Counted from the stretch's first letter, positions 34,236 through 43,128 are shown. The stretch: 64,000 nt of DNA from an uncultured Aquimarina sp. (GCA_947502885.1 CANNBP010000023.1:1-64000), one strand, 5' to 3'. Program-made: numbers and translations. The notes: a model not told the origin generated them from the sequence alone.

Positions 34236-34524
34236 TTGTTTATAGTGTTTTGGATTTTACGAATGTCTGTGACTTCGTAGTGATAATGCTCGTTTGCACC
34301 ATTGCAAGAAGGTGATCTGTCATCGAAATAGCTTGTCGCACCCTTGCAAGAAGATGACCCGGTATCAAAACCGCTTGTTGTACTCTTTTGATTGGGTAGT
34401 GCGCCAATGTATATTACTACTGATGATAATAATGATAAACTTTGTACTAGAAATTATAAGAACAAACATTAAAAATAAAAGTTAGAATGTTAAACACTGT
34501 TGTAGTTTTTATGGGTTGGTTTAA

Positions 34525-34605
34525 AAAAATCTTGAATTCACACCCGATATTTATGAATATAGACCAATTTTTCTTGTTTATGAGGTGTTTATTCTGCTAC
34601 ATTTG
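34525..34605 (+). promoter_or_regulatory. Regulon promoter 4 (upstream of TIG lipoprotein)
   Basis: Half-sites AATCTTGAATTCA (centre 34532.5) and ATTTATGAATATA (centre 34553.5), the most degenerate of the set but still 21 bp apart. -33 TTG at 34574-34576 and -7 TACATTTG at 34598-34605 are followed by CCTTA, as in promoter 2 (CCTTG). Distances of 69 and 48 bp to the -7 centre are kept exactly. Confidence 0.6.
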
Positions 34606-34716
34606 CCTTATGATTAGACCAGTACTCATTTAAGTAAGGATCTGGAAATACAAACTAATGAAGTACGTGTTGATGGTTTAATCAATTGGAAAACAAACAA
34701 AACCCCTAAAACAAAA

Positions 34717-36045
34717 ATGAAAAAACGTTTTTTAAATTATGCTGTAATGGCATTGGTCATAGTAACCACCTTTAGTTGTGGATCAGACTCAGAAGATAGC
34801 CAAGATCTTGATGAACAAATAGAAATGATAGATGCAAAGATTACTTCTTTTTCTACAGCATACGCTTATATCGATGATCAAATTTCTATTTTAGGAGAAG
34901 GTTTTGGTAGTGATTTAGACAATACAAAAGTATATCTCGATGATACAATGGTTGAGGTTAGTGCTGTTAACAATACAACTATAACAATTAAAGTACCAGA
35001 AGGAGTTAGTACATTACCTGTATTAAAGATAGAAATCCCAAATACGAATTTTACTTTTAACGATGCCTTTCAAAACTTGGCGGTATTAGAGAATACAAAA
35101 AATAAATGGATTACGATTAATCATGATTATAATGCGATAGAAAGTATCAAAGGTTTTAGAGGGATTGGTAAAGAAAAAATTTATTTTTCATTACAAAACA
35201 ATTCAGCTGATAATGTTTTTGAGGTAACCAAATCGTTTAATGGTGGAGCTGGTATTTCTAATATTGATCAAGATCATAATTTTCATGATGGTGAATTCTT
35301 TTTAAGTCCTAAAGAAAATGAATATTCATTAAGATCATTAGCATTATATCGTAAAAATGCAGAAGCAACAAGTAAGTTATTAAGTGATTTTTCTCAAAAT
35401 GGTTCTTGGGGATTAGGCTTTTTTGTTAGCCCTGATGAGAATGATATCATTGTAGGAACATCAGAAGGTAGAGTATATAAATCTACCAATAATGGTAGTA
35501 CTTTTGATAAAGTTCACGAAAATGATCCTTCAAACTTCGAATTCGAGACTTTTGACGCGCTTTCTTCAAGCCAGATATGGTTAGGGGGATATACCTATCA
35601 TTTTCCTGAAAATAAAACATATTACCCTGCTAAGTTATTGTATTTAAAAGATGGAAACTGGACTAATAAAGCAATTCAAATAGAAAATAAGGCCGGAAAC
35701 TATGAGTACATTAAGAAAATCGATTTTATAGATGCTACCACAGGTTATGCTATTGCCTATATCTCAAATACTAATGGAGATGAGAAATATTTAATTATTA
35801 AATCAGAAACTAGAGGAGATACATGGAGTGTTATTCATGAGAGTAATTCGAAAATAGAAGCATTTACTTTTAAAAGTAAAGATATAGGTTGGTATATTTC
35901 AGGAAAAAATATTTTCAAAACAGTTAATGGCGGAACATCCTGGGAACTCGATTTTACTAATGACACAGACTGTAAAGGGATTTTGTATAATGAAGATACA
36001 CTTTGGGTGATCGCAAATAGTAAACTATTGAAATATTATTTCTAA
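34717..36045 (+). CDS. Lipoprotein with IPT/TIG and BNR-like propeller domains
   Basis: 442 residues. Signal with lipobox (ALVIVTTFSCGSDSED). Residues about 40-125 form an IPT/TIG immunoglobulin-like domain (IDDQISILGEGFGSDLDNTK ... VYLDDTMVEVSAVNNTTITIKVP). From about 130 to the end come sialidase/Ycf48-like repeats (VYKSTNNGSTFDKVHE, IKSETRGDTWSVIHES, FKTVNGGTSWELDFT), i.e. BNR/Asp-box type motifs. It is a surface lipoprotein, probably binding rather than catalytic, since no sialidase active site is seen. Its promoter is the fourth member of the shared set, linking it to the RHS and peptide loci. Confidence 0.82.
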   Translation: MKKRFLNYAVMALVIVTTFSCGSDSEDSQDLDEQIEMIDAKITSFSTAYAYIDDQISILGEGFGSDLDNTKVYLDDTMVEVSAVNNTTITIKVPEGVSTLPVLKIEIPNTNFTFNDAFQNLAVLENTKNKWITINHDYNAIESIKGFRGIGKEKIYFSLQNNSADNVFEVTKSFNGGAGISNIDQDHNFHDGEFFLSPKENEYSLRSLALYRKNAEATSKLLSDFSQNGSWGLGFFVSPDENDIIVGTSEGRVYKSTNNGSTFDKVHENDPSNFEFETFDALSSSQIWLGGYTYHFPENKTYYPAKLLYLKDGNWTNKAIQIENKAGNYEYIKKIDFIDATTGYAIAYISNTNGDEKYLIIKSETRGDTWSVIHESNSKIEAFTFKSKDIGWYISGKNIFKTVNGGTSWELDFTNDTDCKGILYNEDTLWVIANSKLLKYYF

Positions 36046-36463
36046 ATATAGAATTAAGAAACTTATTTAAGAAGTTATAGATATTAACACGAAAAACGGT
36101 CATATTATATAGAAATGTGACTGTTTTCGTTTTCCGAGAATCTTGCATTATAGTATTCTTGGCATGAATCAAAGCCATGAGAGTCATCTCTGTGATAATA
36201 ATAAAAGGCCTTCATGACTAAAATCTCTTGCAATCCATTTGTCCACGACATTCACACTTTATATATGCTTGTGAAACATATGTGGGGGTAATCTACAATA
36301 GCCAAATGGGCTAATTTTTCTCACCAATTCATCATTCTTACTTAAAATTTAGTGTAACACTATTTCAGGACGAGACAGTACGAACAGTCCTTTTAAATGC
36401 GTTACTTGTTTTCATAATTTTGATTTTTATTTCAATTAAATTTACTAAAGTTGAGACTACCAA

Positions 36464-36512
36464 GCATTGTGCCAATGTGGTATAGGGTTACAGCTACTAG
36501 ATTGCACAATGC
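36464..36512. other. Inverted repeat in a gene-free stretch
   Basis: GCATTGTGC (36464-36472) and GCACAATGC (36504-36512) are perfect inverted copies 31 bp apart. The loop contains GTGGTATAGGGTTACAGCTA, which recalls the GTGGTATAGTATATCGCTAC before RHS-tail repeat copy 2, so this may be a fourth worn copy. Nothing else is recognised in 36046-36634. Confidence 0.4.
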
Positions 36513-36634
36513 CCTTTATAAGCCTCTTAAATAAAAGACAATTAAGAGTCGTAAATATTACGAATAGGGTTGCATTATTATTGTTTATAAATGGCTTGCT
36601 AAAAAAAAGATAAATTAGAGAAAATAATATATAA

Positions 36635-36674
36635 AAATAGCCTGTAAATTAGTGTTAGAACCTACAGGCTATTT
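36635..36674 (-). terminator. Terminator of the trypsin-like protease gene
   Basis: A perfect 12-bp stem (AAATAGCCTGTA / TACAGGCTATTT) lies 30 bp past the stop of the minus-strand protease gene, followed by T-rich sequence on that strand. Confidence 0.75.
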
Positions 36675-36703
36675 GAAAATTAAATTGTGCATGCTCATTT
36701 CTA

Positions 36704-37759
36704 CTAAATGCCTAACTCATTTAATATACTTCTACCAGAAACAGTACCATCATAGTTCTTACTTAGATCTTTTACTATTTTATCGATTTTTATACCTTGA
36801 TTACTAAGCCATTGATTGGTATCAGTGTCTCGTTCTCCTGCGGCATGGTGTACTGCTATTAGATCCCATAGGTTATTAAATACGGGAGAACCTGATGAAC
36901 CAGGTTCAGTATCAGTTGTGTAGCGAATCGTATTTGAGAATATATTGGTAATCTTATTCTCTTGAATTGCTATTTCTTTTCTTCTTGCTTTTGGATGTTG
37001 TATAATATTCAAGAATTGATCTTTGGTATAAGTAACTGTTTTTCTTAGTTTGATGTAACCCCATTTCTGTCCGGGTAAAGTACAGATATGCCTCCAATTC
37101 CTATACCAATCTATGTCTATTAAATCAGTGAAATCAAAATTGGTTTTAGGATCGAAAGGATTTGGAGTGTACTCATTCTCATTACTTATTTTGTTTTGTG
37201 TAAAAAGATTGTGATTGAGAAAACTATAATAACATTTTTTATTTACGCGAATAAGTGTAAAATCCAAAGCTGAGTTTGTATAAAAAACATCATCCGGATC
37301 AAATGTATATTCATCCATAACCAAAGGATTCCCGGCTATATCGTTTTGATAATTAAATTGAATCTTAAGTTTTTTAGCAAACGATTTAGATGGAATGACA
37401 TGGTTGTTTGTTAAGAATAAGGAAGGAGAAACTAAAAACCCTGTTGCCCAACCATCACCAACCTGAAAACCATTGTATCTTTCTCTAAATGCAACTCTAG
37501 CAATAGCTTTTTGTGTAATAGCTCCTTCTTCTAAAAAACTAGCTGGTAAGAGATTACTGCGTCCTATTATTCTTTCCAAATTTCCTAAATCCTCAAAAGC
37601 AATACGATTTTCTTTTCCTATTTCAACCTCCGGTCCAGGATCAGGCAAATCTTTTGTTTTAATTAAAGGAAATACTTTTTCTTTCATATTATCTAATACT
37701 TCTAGAATTTCTTCTTCTTTGAAATTTGATAAAATTTCTTCTATTTTATTTTTTTTCAT
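36704..37759 (-). CDS. Trypsin/V8-like serine protease with effector-type N-terminus
   Basis: 351 residues, no signal peptide, so cytoplasmic. The protease domain covers about 100-330: His in LTNNHVIPSKSF near 133, Asp in LDFTLIRVNK near 180, Ser in TEPGSSGSPVFNNLWDLIAVHH near 300. The N-terminal 95 residues are helical and acidic and end in NLERIIGRSNLLPASFLEEG, a segment typical of trypsin-like peptidases found in bacterial effector/conflict systems (effector-associated domain type). It stands apart from the operon at 38002, in opposite orientation. A regulated intracellular protease in a defence or signalling setting is possible; no partner is visible nearby. Confidence 0.85.
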   Translation of the reverse strand: MKKNKIEEILSNFKEEEILEVLDNMKEKVFPLIKTKDLPDPGPEVEIGKENRIAFEDLGNLERIIGRSNLLPASFLEEGAITQKAIARVAFRERYNGFQVGDGWATGFLVSPSLFLTNNHVIPSKSFAKKLKIQFNYQNDIAGNPLVMDEYTFDPDDVFYTNSALDFTLIRVNKKCYYSFLNHNLFTQNKISNENEYTPNPFDPKTNFDFTDLIDIDWYRNWRHICTLPGQKWGYIKLRKTVTYTKDQFLNIIQHPKARRKEIAIQENKITNIFSNTIRYTTDTEPGSSGSPVFNNLWDLIAVHHAAGERDTDTNQWLSNQGIKIDKIVKDLSKNYDGTVSGRSILNELGI

Positions 37760-38001
37760 TTGTGAGTTATTTGATGTATACCTACTCTATTTACCAGTTT
37801 TCGGTTTTTCCTGTGTTCGAACACTATAAAATTCATAAATAACTCATAATCATTGGTTGGTGTAATCACGTAAAAAAAAGCAATGCTCCACGGTTTTTAA
37901 TAAGGTTAAATCACCCTAGTAAACTGGGTGTCAGATTTTTGTGTAGATAAGATTTAGATGTTTTCTTTGAGGTAAAGAAAATTAACTCTAAATTTAATAT
38001 T

Positions 38002-38781
38002 ATGAAAAACAGGTATTTAACGCTGCTAATTTTGACACTGATTGTCTTTGGTATATATGTTTATTTCAACCCGCCCTATAATAAGTCAACAGAAAAAGTA
38101 AAAGTGCAATCAAATGATTTAGTTAATAATGAAGAAAAAAAATCTAAGATCAAAAAGATTTGTATAAACTATCCTTTATCTGAAATGCCTAAAATGGAAT
38201 TAGGTTTAATACATAAAATGACCAATGATTATAAGAGGTATATATCTAATAGTAACGGTTTAATAAATCGCTTTGGAAGTGTGAAAAAAAATGATGCTAG
38301 AGCAATATGGTTCGATTTTAAAACTCTTCAAAAATTTTTATACTTCGTTGAATACTATGCAGAAATACAGAACACACCAATAGAAGATTTAGGCATCAGA
38401 GCTTATTATGCAAATTATCCATCAAAGCGCCACTGGAACAATTATAAGGATCTGTCAGATGGTGAAAATGAAGTGCCTAAGAAATATGAACAAATGCATA
38501 CTCTTATATTTATTCCAACAATTAAGCGAGGTGATTTTGATTTTGATTTCGACCCTAAAAATAGAAAGACCTACACACGCACGATAGAAAATGTACTTGG
38601 CTACGACGGCGTCAATAGAGCTGGGTTTTTCCCTGCTTTTCAAGAGTCTGTTTTTAATGATACAACTGAAGTTTTTGCATTATCAACTAGAACTACTTCT
38701 CGTAATCATGGTAGTCTTTTTCCACCAGACCCAATTAGTGCTAAAGGGGTAAGCTTTCCATTCAGAATAACCGCTAAATAA
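38002..38781 (+). CDS. Uncharacterised membrane-anchored protein of a two-component operon
   Basis: 259 residues. One N-terminal hydrophobic helix (LLILTLIVFGIYVYFN) without clear cleavage site, so probably an anchor or signal. The rest is soluble with the segments AIWFDFKTLQKFLYFVEYYA and DLGIRAYYANYP, and HTLIFIPTIKRGDFDFDFDP near 165. I do not recognise a characterised family. It is the first of four genes (38002, 38793, 39419, 40195) ending in a NarL-type response regulator; gaps are 11 bp or overlaps. It may sense or bind something outside the cell for the kinase. Confidence 0.72.
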   Translation: MKNRYLTLLILTLIVFGIYVYFNPPYNKSTEKVKVQSNDLVNNEEKKSKIKKICINYPLSEMPKMELGLIHKMTNDYKRYISNSNGLINRFGSVKKNDARAIWFDFKTLQKFLYFVEYYAEIQNTPIEDLGIRAYYANYPSKRHWNNYKDLSDGENEVPKKYEQMHTLIFIPTIKRGDFDFDFDPKNRKTYTRTIENVLGYDGVNRAGFFPAFQESVFNDTTEVFALSTRTTSRNHGSLFPPDPISAKGVSFPFRITAK

Positions 38782-38792
38782 TATATTTTCTT

Positions 38793-39440
38793 ATGATAAA
38801 TGAACATCCTTTTCTAGATGGACTTAGGTTAGGGCTAGAAATTCTTTCAGCGCTAATTGGTCTTATATATCTACCTAAGTTAGGAAAAAGTTATTGGAAA
38901 TGGTTTTCTGTTTATCTATTATTTATTGTTCTACAGGAGATAATTTGGTTAGGCAAAAGATCTTTTTTAGGAATATTGGATCGTGACTATTTTGCTTATA
39001 TAGGGATACCTATTCAATACATTTTTTTCTATTGGTTATATGCTATAAAATCCCTAAAGAATGTGAGTCTATTTGTACTATGTTGTATGATTTATTTGAG
39101 TAACCTTCCCTTTAGGTTATTTTTAGAAGCCGATGATCTTATGTATTCAATTAATGTTGGTATCGGAACTATTTTACTTTTTATTTTAGTGATTTTAGAA
39201 TTTCTTAAACAAATAAAGAATGAAAACATTCTCAAATTCTGGAGCAACAAGATGTTTTATATTAATATTGGAGTTATTCTTTTTTATGTAGGAACACTCC
39301 CGTTTCAAGTGTTTTTCGATTATTTTAGAAAAAACCATGAAGTAATTCTTGATGGATACTACATATATTTTTTAGTAGCCAATTGTCTTATGTATTTACT
39401 ATTTACTTTATCTTTTATATGGGGAGTCCAGAAATCTTAA
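38793..39440 (+). CDS. Polytopic membrane protein (six to seven TM) of the two-component operon
   Basis: 215 residues, almost all hydrophobic, with six or seven helices (for example IPIQYIFFYWLYAI, NVGIGTILLFILVILEFL, INIGVILFYVGTLPFQVFF). No family is recognised; the layout resembles 7TM receptor-like modules that feed histidine kinases. Its end overlaps the kinase start by about 22 bp, which suggests it is the sensing half of a split receptor-kinase. Confidence 0.7.
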   Translation: MINEHPFLDGLRLGLEILSALIGLIYLPKLGKSYWKWFSVYLLFIVLQEIIWLGKRSFLGILDRDYFAYIGIPIQYIFFYWLYAIKSLKNVSLFVLCCMIYLSNLPFRLFLEADDLMYSINVGIGTILLFILVILEFLKQIKNENILKFWSNKMFYINIGVILFYVGTLPFQVFFDYFRKNHEVILDGYYIYFLVANCLMYLLFTLSFIWGVQKS

Positions 39441-40198
39441 TAGTAACGATATTATTCTATGCTGTACTTGGTATCTTTATTTTAGGTATTGTAGTGTTCA
39501 TTAGACAATATCATAAGAGGAAAACTGCCTACTTAGACAGTATTGAACGACTGGATGAAGAACATAAAAAGGAGTTACTCGAAACACAAATAGAAATTCA
39601 ATCACAAACGATGAAACACATAGGACGAGAGATTCATGATAATGTAGGGCAGAAACTGACTTTAGCTGGTTTATATGCACAACAGCTATTACTTGAAAGA
39701 AGAGTTCCTGAGGCAATTAAGGAAGTAAATGATATAGGAGAAATAATTAATGAATCACTTAGCGATTTACGTCAGTTATCAAGATCACTTACAAATGATA
39801 CTTTAGAGAGTAATTCTCTTTTTGAACTTATAAAAAAAGAATGTGAATCAATAAATCAATTAAAAGAGTGTAAGGTTAATTTTAAAGACACTTCAGAACT
39901 AAAGGTGTACTCATATCAAATTAAGAGTATTTTGTTTAGAGTTACGCAAGAATTTTTACAAAATAGTATTAAACATTCTAATTGTAAAAATATTTGGATT
40001 AGACTGTCTGTAGATGGAAATTTCTTAAGTTTAAGCTTAAATGATGATGGAAAAGGTTTCGATATTAAGAAAATAGAGAATAAAGGAATCGGCGTTAAGA
40101 ACATGGAAAAAAGAACTCAAATGCTAGGAGGGGAGTTTGTTTTAGTAAGTCAACCTAATAAAGGAACAAGTCTGATAGTAAAAATTCCATTACAATGA
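39419..40198 (+). CDS. Sensor histidine kinase (NarL/LytS-like, HisKA_3 type)
   Basis: 259 residues from the ATG at 39419 (MGSPEILI); a start at 39383 would overlap the upstream gene more. One N-terminal TM helix (ILFYAVLGIFILGIVVFI), a coiled-coil linker, then the dimerisation/phosphoacceptor segment HIGREIHDNVGQKLTLAGL with the HDxxGQ motif. The ATPase follows: N-box FRVTQEFLQNSIKHSN near 185, G1 DDGKGFD near 220, G2 GIGVKNMEKRTQMLGG near 232. It overlaps the response regulator gene by 4 bp. With no sensor domain of its own it probably relies on the 38793 membrane protein. Confidence 0.85.
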   Translation: MGSPEILIVTILFYAVLGIFILGIVVFIRQYHKRKTAYLDSIERLDEEHKKELLETQIEIQSQTMKHIGREIHDNVGQKLTLAGLYAQQLLLERRVPEAIKEVNDIGEIINESLSDLRQLSRSLTNDTLESNSLFELIKKECESINQLKECKVNFKDTSELKVYSYQIKSILFRVTQEFLQNSIKHSNCKNIWIRLSVDGNFLSLSLNDDGKGFDIKKIENKGIGVKNMEKRTQMLGGEFVLVSQPNKGTSLIVKIPLQ

Positions 40199-40836
40199 AG
40201 CATACCATAGCCATAGTAGATGACCATATTTTAATTGCAAATGCATTAAGTGGTATTATCTCAAATTTCAATGAATTTGAAGTATTGTATGTTTGTGAAA
40301 GTGGTAAAGATCTTCAGAAAAAGTTAAAGATAAAACCTGCACCAGAAATCGTGTTATTGGATGTTAATATGCCTGTTATGGACGGGTTTGAAACCGCAAA
40401 ATGGCTTAAAGAAACACATTCAGATATTCTGGTTTTAGCTTTAAGTATGAAAGAGGATGATCATAGTCTAATAAGAATGATTAGAAATGGAGCAAAGGGA
40501 TATATATTAAAAAACATCTATCCAGATGAACTATTAAATGCATTTAACAAAATTTTAGAAAACGGTTATTATTTCCCAGATTGGGCAGCTAAGAAGGTTT
40601 ATGCGAGCATAGGTAATAATACAGTTGATGCAGATCTCAAATCAGGATTGTCAGAACGTGAAATAGAATTTTTAAAATATACTTGCACAGAAATGACCTA
40701 TAAGGAAATTGCTAAAAAAATGTATTGTAGTCCAAGAACAATAGATAATTATAGAGACAGTTTATTTGATAAACTAAATATAAAAACTAGGGTGGGATTA
40801 GCTGTTTATGCGATTAGAAATGGTTATTGTGTTTAA
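40195..40836 (+). CDS. Response regulator, NarL/FixJ family
   Basis: 213 residues. Receiver domain: acidic pair in IVDDHILIAN, phosphoacceptor Asp in EIVLLDVNMPVMDGF near 55, Ser in LALSMKE and Lys in GYILKN. C-terminal LuxR-type HTH: LSEREIEFLKYTCTEMTYKE followed by IAKKMYCSPRTIDNYRDSLF. Its start overlaps the kinase stop, so they are a cognate pair. Target genes are unknown. Confidence 0.9.
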   Translation: MKHTIAIVDDHILIANALSGIISNFNEFEVLYVCESGKDLQKKLKIKPAPEIVLLDVNMPVMDGFETAKWLKETHSDILVLALSMKEDDHSLIRMIRNGAKGYILKNIYPDELLNAFNKILENGYYFPDWAAKKVYASIGNNTVDADLKSGLSEREIEFLKYTCTEMTYKEIAKKMYCSPRTIDNYRDSLFDKLNIKTRVGLAVYAIRNGYCV

Positions 40837-40886
40837 AAATGATTGTTTTCGGTGTTAGGTATTGACCTTTACTTTAGACGAATAAA

Positions 40887-40912
40887 AAAGCTGACTCTTT
40901 AAAGTCAGCTTT
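40887..40912 (+). terminator. Terminator between the response regulator and tRNA-Met
   Basis: AAAGCTGACT / AGTCAGCTTT stem of 10 bp with a T-rich tail, about 50 bp after the response regulator stop. It can serve both the operon and the convergent tRNA transcript. Confidence 0.75.
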
Positions 40913-40928
40913 CTTTTGTTAATCTTAG

Positions 40929-41002
40929 TAGCGAGAGGGGGGCACGATCCCCCGACCTCCGGGTTATGAATCCGACGCTCTAACCAACTGAGCTACCTCG
41001 CC
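40929..41002 (-). tRNA. tRNA-Met (CAT)
   Basis: Minus-strand sequence starts GGCGAGGTAGCTCAGTTGG, has the anticodon loop around ATTCATAA (anticodon CAT), a G-rich T stem, and ends in a T-C-T-C-G-C-T strand that pairs with the 5' end, with G-U pairs at both ends of the acceptor stem. 74 nt without encoded CCA. The D-loop pattern fits the elongator type rather than the initiator. Confidence 0.92.
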
Positions 41003-41178
41003 ATATTCGTATATGTTCTCCTTTTCAATAGCGATTATATGAATAGTATCGCTTAGGAGGGTGCAAATATAAAAACAAAAAGTATTGTCGCAAACATTTA
41101 TTGATAAATAATTTTTTTTTCATTGTACTTTTAAAGTCGACAATTAATCTATATATTGGCTTACCAACAATTAAGGAT

Positions 41179-41571
41179 ATGTCTGAAAAAACAAAATATG
41201 AACTCGAATTTGTGGTACAATCGTCTCCACAGTTATTATATCAATATATATCAACACCTTCTGGACTTTCAGAGTGGTTTGCAGATAATGTAAACTCAAG
41301 AGGGGAGCTGTTTACTTTTATTTGGGATGGCTCTGAAGAAGAAGCAAAATTACTTAGTAAGAAGAGCGGAGAACGCATAAAATTTAGATGGACAGCAGAT
41401 GATGAAGACGGAAAAGACTATTTCTTCGAAATGCGTATTCAGGTTGATGAAATAACTAAGGATGTTTCTTTAATGGTTACTGATTATTCTGAAGAAGATG
41501 AAATAGATGAAAATAAGATGCTTTGGGATAATATGATAAGTAATCTAAAACATGTGTTAGGTTCAGCTTAA
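41179..41571 (+). CDS. START/SRPBCC-like domain protein
   Basis: 130 residues from the ATG at 41179 (MSEKTKYELEF); an ORF start at 41101 would add a low-complexity tail that is not family-like. The fold is the helix-grip type: PQLLYQYISTPSGLSEWFAD near 15-35 is the usual AHSA1/START opening, then FTFIWDG, IKFRWTADDEDGKDYFFEMR and an acidic loop before the C-terminal helix MLWDNMISNLKHVL. Conserved in Bacteroidota next to the aminotransferase class IV gene; ligand unknown. Confidence 0.82.
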   Translation: MSEKTKYELEFVVQSSPQLLYQYISTPSGLSEWFADNVNSRGELFTFIWDGSEEEAKLLSKKSGERIKFRWTADDEDGKDYFFEMRIQVDEITKDVSLMVTDYSEEDEIDENKMLWDNMISNLKHVLGSA

Positions 41572-41576
41572 TTCCA

Positions 41577-41584
41577 TACTTTTG
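41577..41584 (+). promoter_or_regulatory. -7 element before the aminotransferase gene
   Basis: TACTTTTG, a TAnnTTTG match, 53 bp before the ATG at 41637 and just after the stop of the START-like gene. Confidence 0.45.
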
Positions 41585-41636
41585 CACTTCAAATTTTTAT
41601 ATTTCCATAAAAAATTAGTTTTATGGAGTTTTTTTT

Positions 41637-42485
41637 ATGATCAACAGTAACGGAAAATTAGTAGAGGATGATATGGCAGTAGTTGCTATTCAGAATCGGG
41701 GGTATGCATATGGAGATGCATTATTTGAAACTATAAGAGTTAATTCGGGCAAAATTCTATTTTGGGAAGATCATTATTTTCGACTAATGGCTTCAATGAG
41801 GATACTTAGAATGCAGATTCCTATGCAGTTTACACCAGAATTTCTAGAAAAAGAAATTTTGGCTATAGTTGAAGAAAATGGCTTAACAAATTCTACAGCA
41901 AGAATAAAATTGATAGTAAATAGAGTTTCTGGAGGGCTATATACACCAGATTCTAATGATATCGAATATCATATATCGGCTTCTTCGCTATCATCAAGTT
42001 TCTACACGATTGCTGATGAAAAATATGAAGTTACTCTTTTTAAAGATCATTATGTAGGAGCAGATTTGTTATCGACAATAAAGTCGAATAATAAAATAAT
42101 AAACATTTTAGGTGGTATATTTGCAAAAGAAAATGGTTTTGACAATTGTTTGCTTTTAAATGCAAATAAAATGGTTGTCGAAGCTTTAAATGGAAATCTA
42201 TTTTTGGTTAAAGGAAATACGATCAAAACTCCACCTTTGTCTGACGGATGTTTACGAGGGATTTTAAGAACACAATTATTACGTATTTTAGAAAAACTAC
42301 CCGAGTTTGAAGTAGAAGAAGCTTCAATCTCTCCTTTTGAACTGCAAAAGGCAGACGAGTTATTTATTACTAATGTGATAGGTGGTATAGTACCAATAAA
42401 GAAATTTAGAAAGAAAGAGTATACAACAACAGCTAGTAAGAGAATTCTAGGAGTATTAAATGCTAGAATACGATTAGGAGATTAA
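41637..42485 (+). CDS. Class IV aminotransferase / 4-amino-4-deoxychorismate lyase-like
   Basis: 282 residues of the fold-type IV PLP family. MAVVAIQNRGYAYGDALFETIRV at the N-terminus and the PLP lysine in LLSTIKSNNKIINILGGIFA near 150 are the key marks. LNANKMVVEALNGNLFLVKG near 180 and TPPLSDGCLRGILR near 205 complete the signature. Members are branched-chain or D-amino-acid transaminases or PabC; the closest by sequence wording is PabC-type, but the substrate is uncertain. It is convergent with yqgE and their stop codons overlap by 4 bp. Confidence 0.85.
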   Translation: MINSNGKLVEDDMAVVAIQNRGYAYGDALFETIRVNSGKILFWEDHYFRLMASMRILRMQIPMQFTPEFLEKEILAIVEENGLTNSTARIKLIVNRVSGGLYTPDSNDIEYHISASSLSSSFYTIADEKYEVTLFKDHYVGADLLSTIKSNNKIINILGGIFAKENGFDNCLLLNANKMVVEALNGNLFLVKGNTIKTPPLSDGCLRGILRTQLLRILEKLPEFEVEEASISPFELQKADELFITNVIGGIVPIKKFRKKEYTTTASKRILGVLNARIRLGD

Positions 42486-43042
42486 TTATATGTGGGGTCT
42501 TCTGGAGCATTAGACCATAACATGTATTCTCCTCCTAATTCTACCATCTTTTCTTTCCAGAAAGAGTAATAGGATTTACCGATAATGTTTTTTTTGTAGT
42601 TATTCTCAACAATAACCCAAGAGTTAGCTTCTAATTCTTGGTTCAGTTGTTTTGAATCCCATCCAGAATACCCAAGAAAAAAACGAATTTCTGAAGCGCT
42701 TATTCTATTTTGAGAAATTAGTTGGGATACGATGGTGAAATCTCCACCCCAATATATACCTTCAGATATTTCTACACTATTAGGAATTAAATCAGGTCTT
42801 TTATGAATGAAGTATAGGTTATCTTGTTCAACAGGTCCGCCGTTATAAATTTTAAATTCTAATTCTATTTCAGGGATTAAATCAGATAAAAAATAATCTA
42901 AAGGTTTATTCATTATAAAACCGATAGACCCTTGATCACTATGATCTGCCAAAAGAACAACCGAACGATTAAAAGATACATCTCCGATAATAGATGGTTC
43001 AGCTATTAATAAATGTCCTTTTGAAGGTTGAAGTGATATCAT
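42482..43042 (-). CDS. yqgE: YqgE/AlgH family protein
   Basis: 186 residues, single-domain UPF0301/DUF179 protein. Signature: KGHLLIAEPSIIGDVSFNRSVVLL at the N-terminus, GSIGFIMNKPL, YNGGPVEQDNLYFIH and RFFLGYSGWDSKQLNQEL. Function is not settled in the family. Conserved neighbour of HU and the aminotransferase gene in Flavobacteriia. Confidence 0.9.
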   Translation of the reverse strand: MISLQPSKGHLLIAEPSIIGDVSFNRSVVLLADHSDQGSIGFIMNKPLDYFLSDLIPEIELEFKIYNGGPVEQDNLYFIHKRPDLIPNSVEISEGIYWGGDFTIVSQLISQNRISASEIRFFLGYSGWDSKQLNQELEANSWVIVENNYKKNIIGKSYYSFWKEKMVELGGEYMLWSNAPEDPTYN

Positions 43043-43128
43043 GTTAGTTACTTTGATTATCTTAAAGCTAAATAAATATTTCTAATAATCAAAGTAGATT
43101 CTATATTTTTTGTTAAAATGACACAAAA

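Noticed and set aside
34294..34485. 63-residue plus-strand ORF
   Set aside because: It covers two worn 54-bp units and has no recognisable domain or upstream signal.
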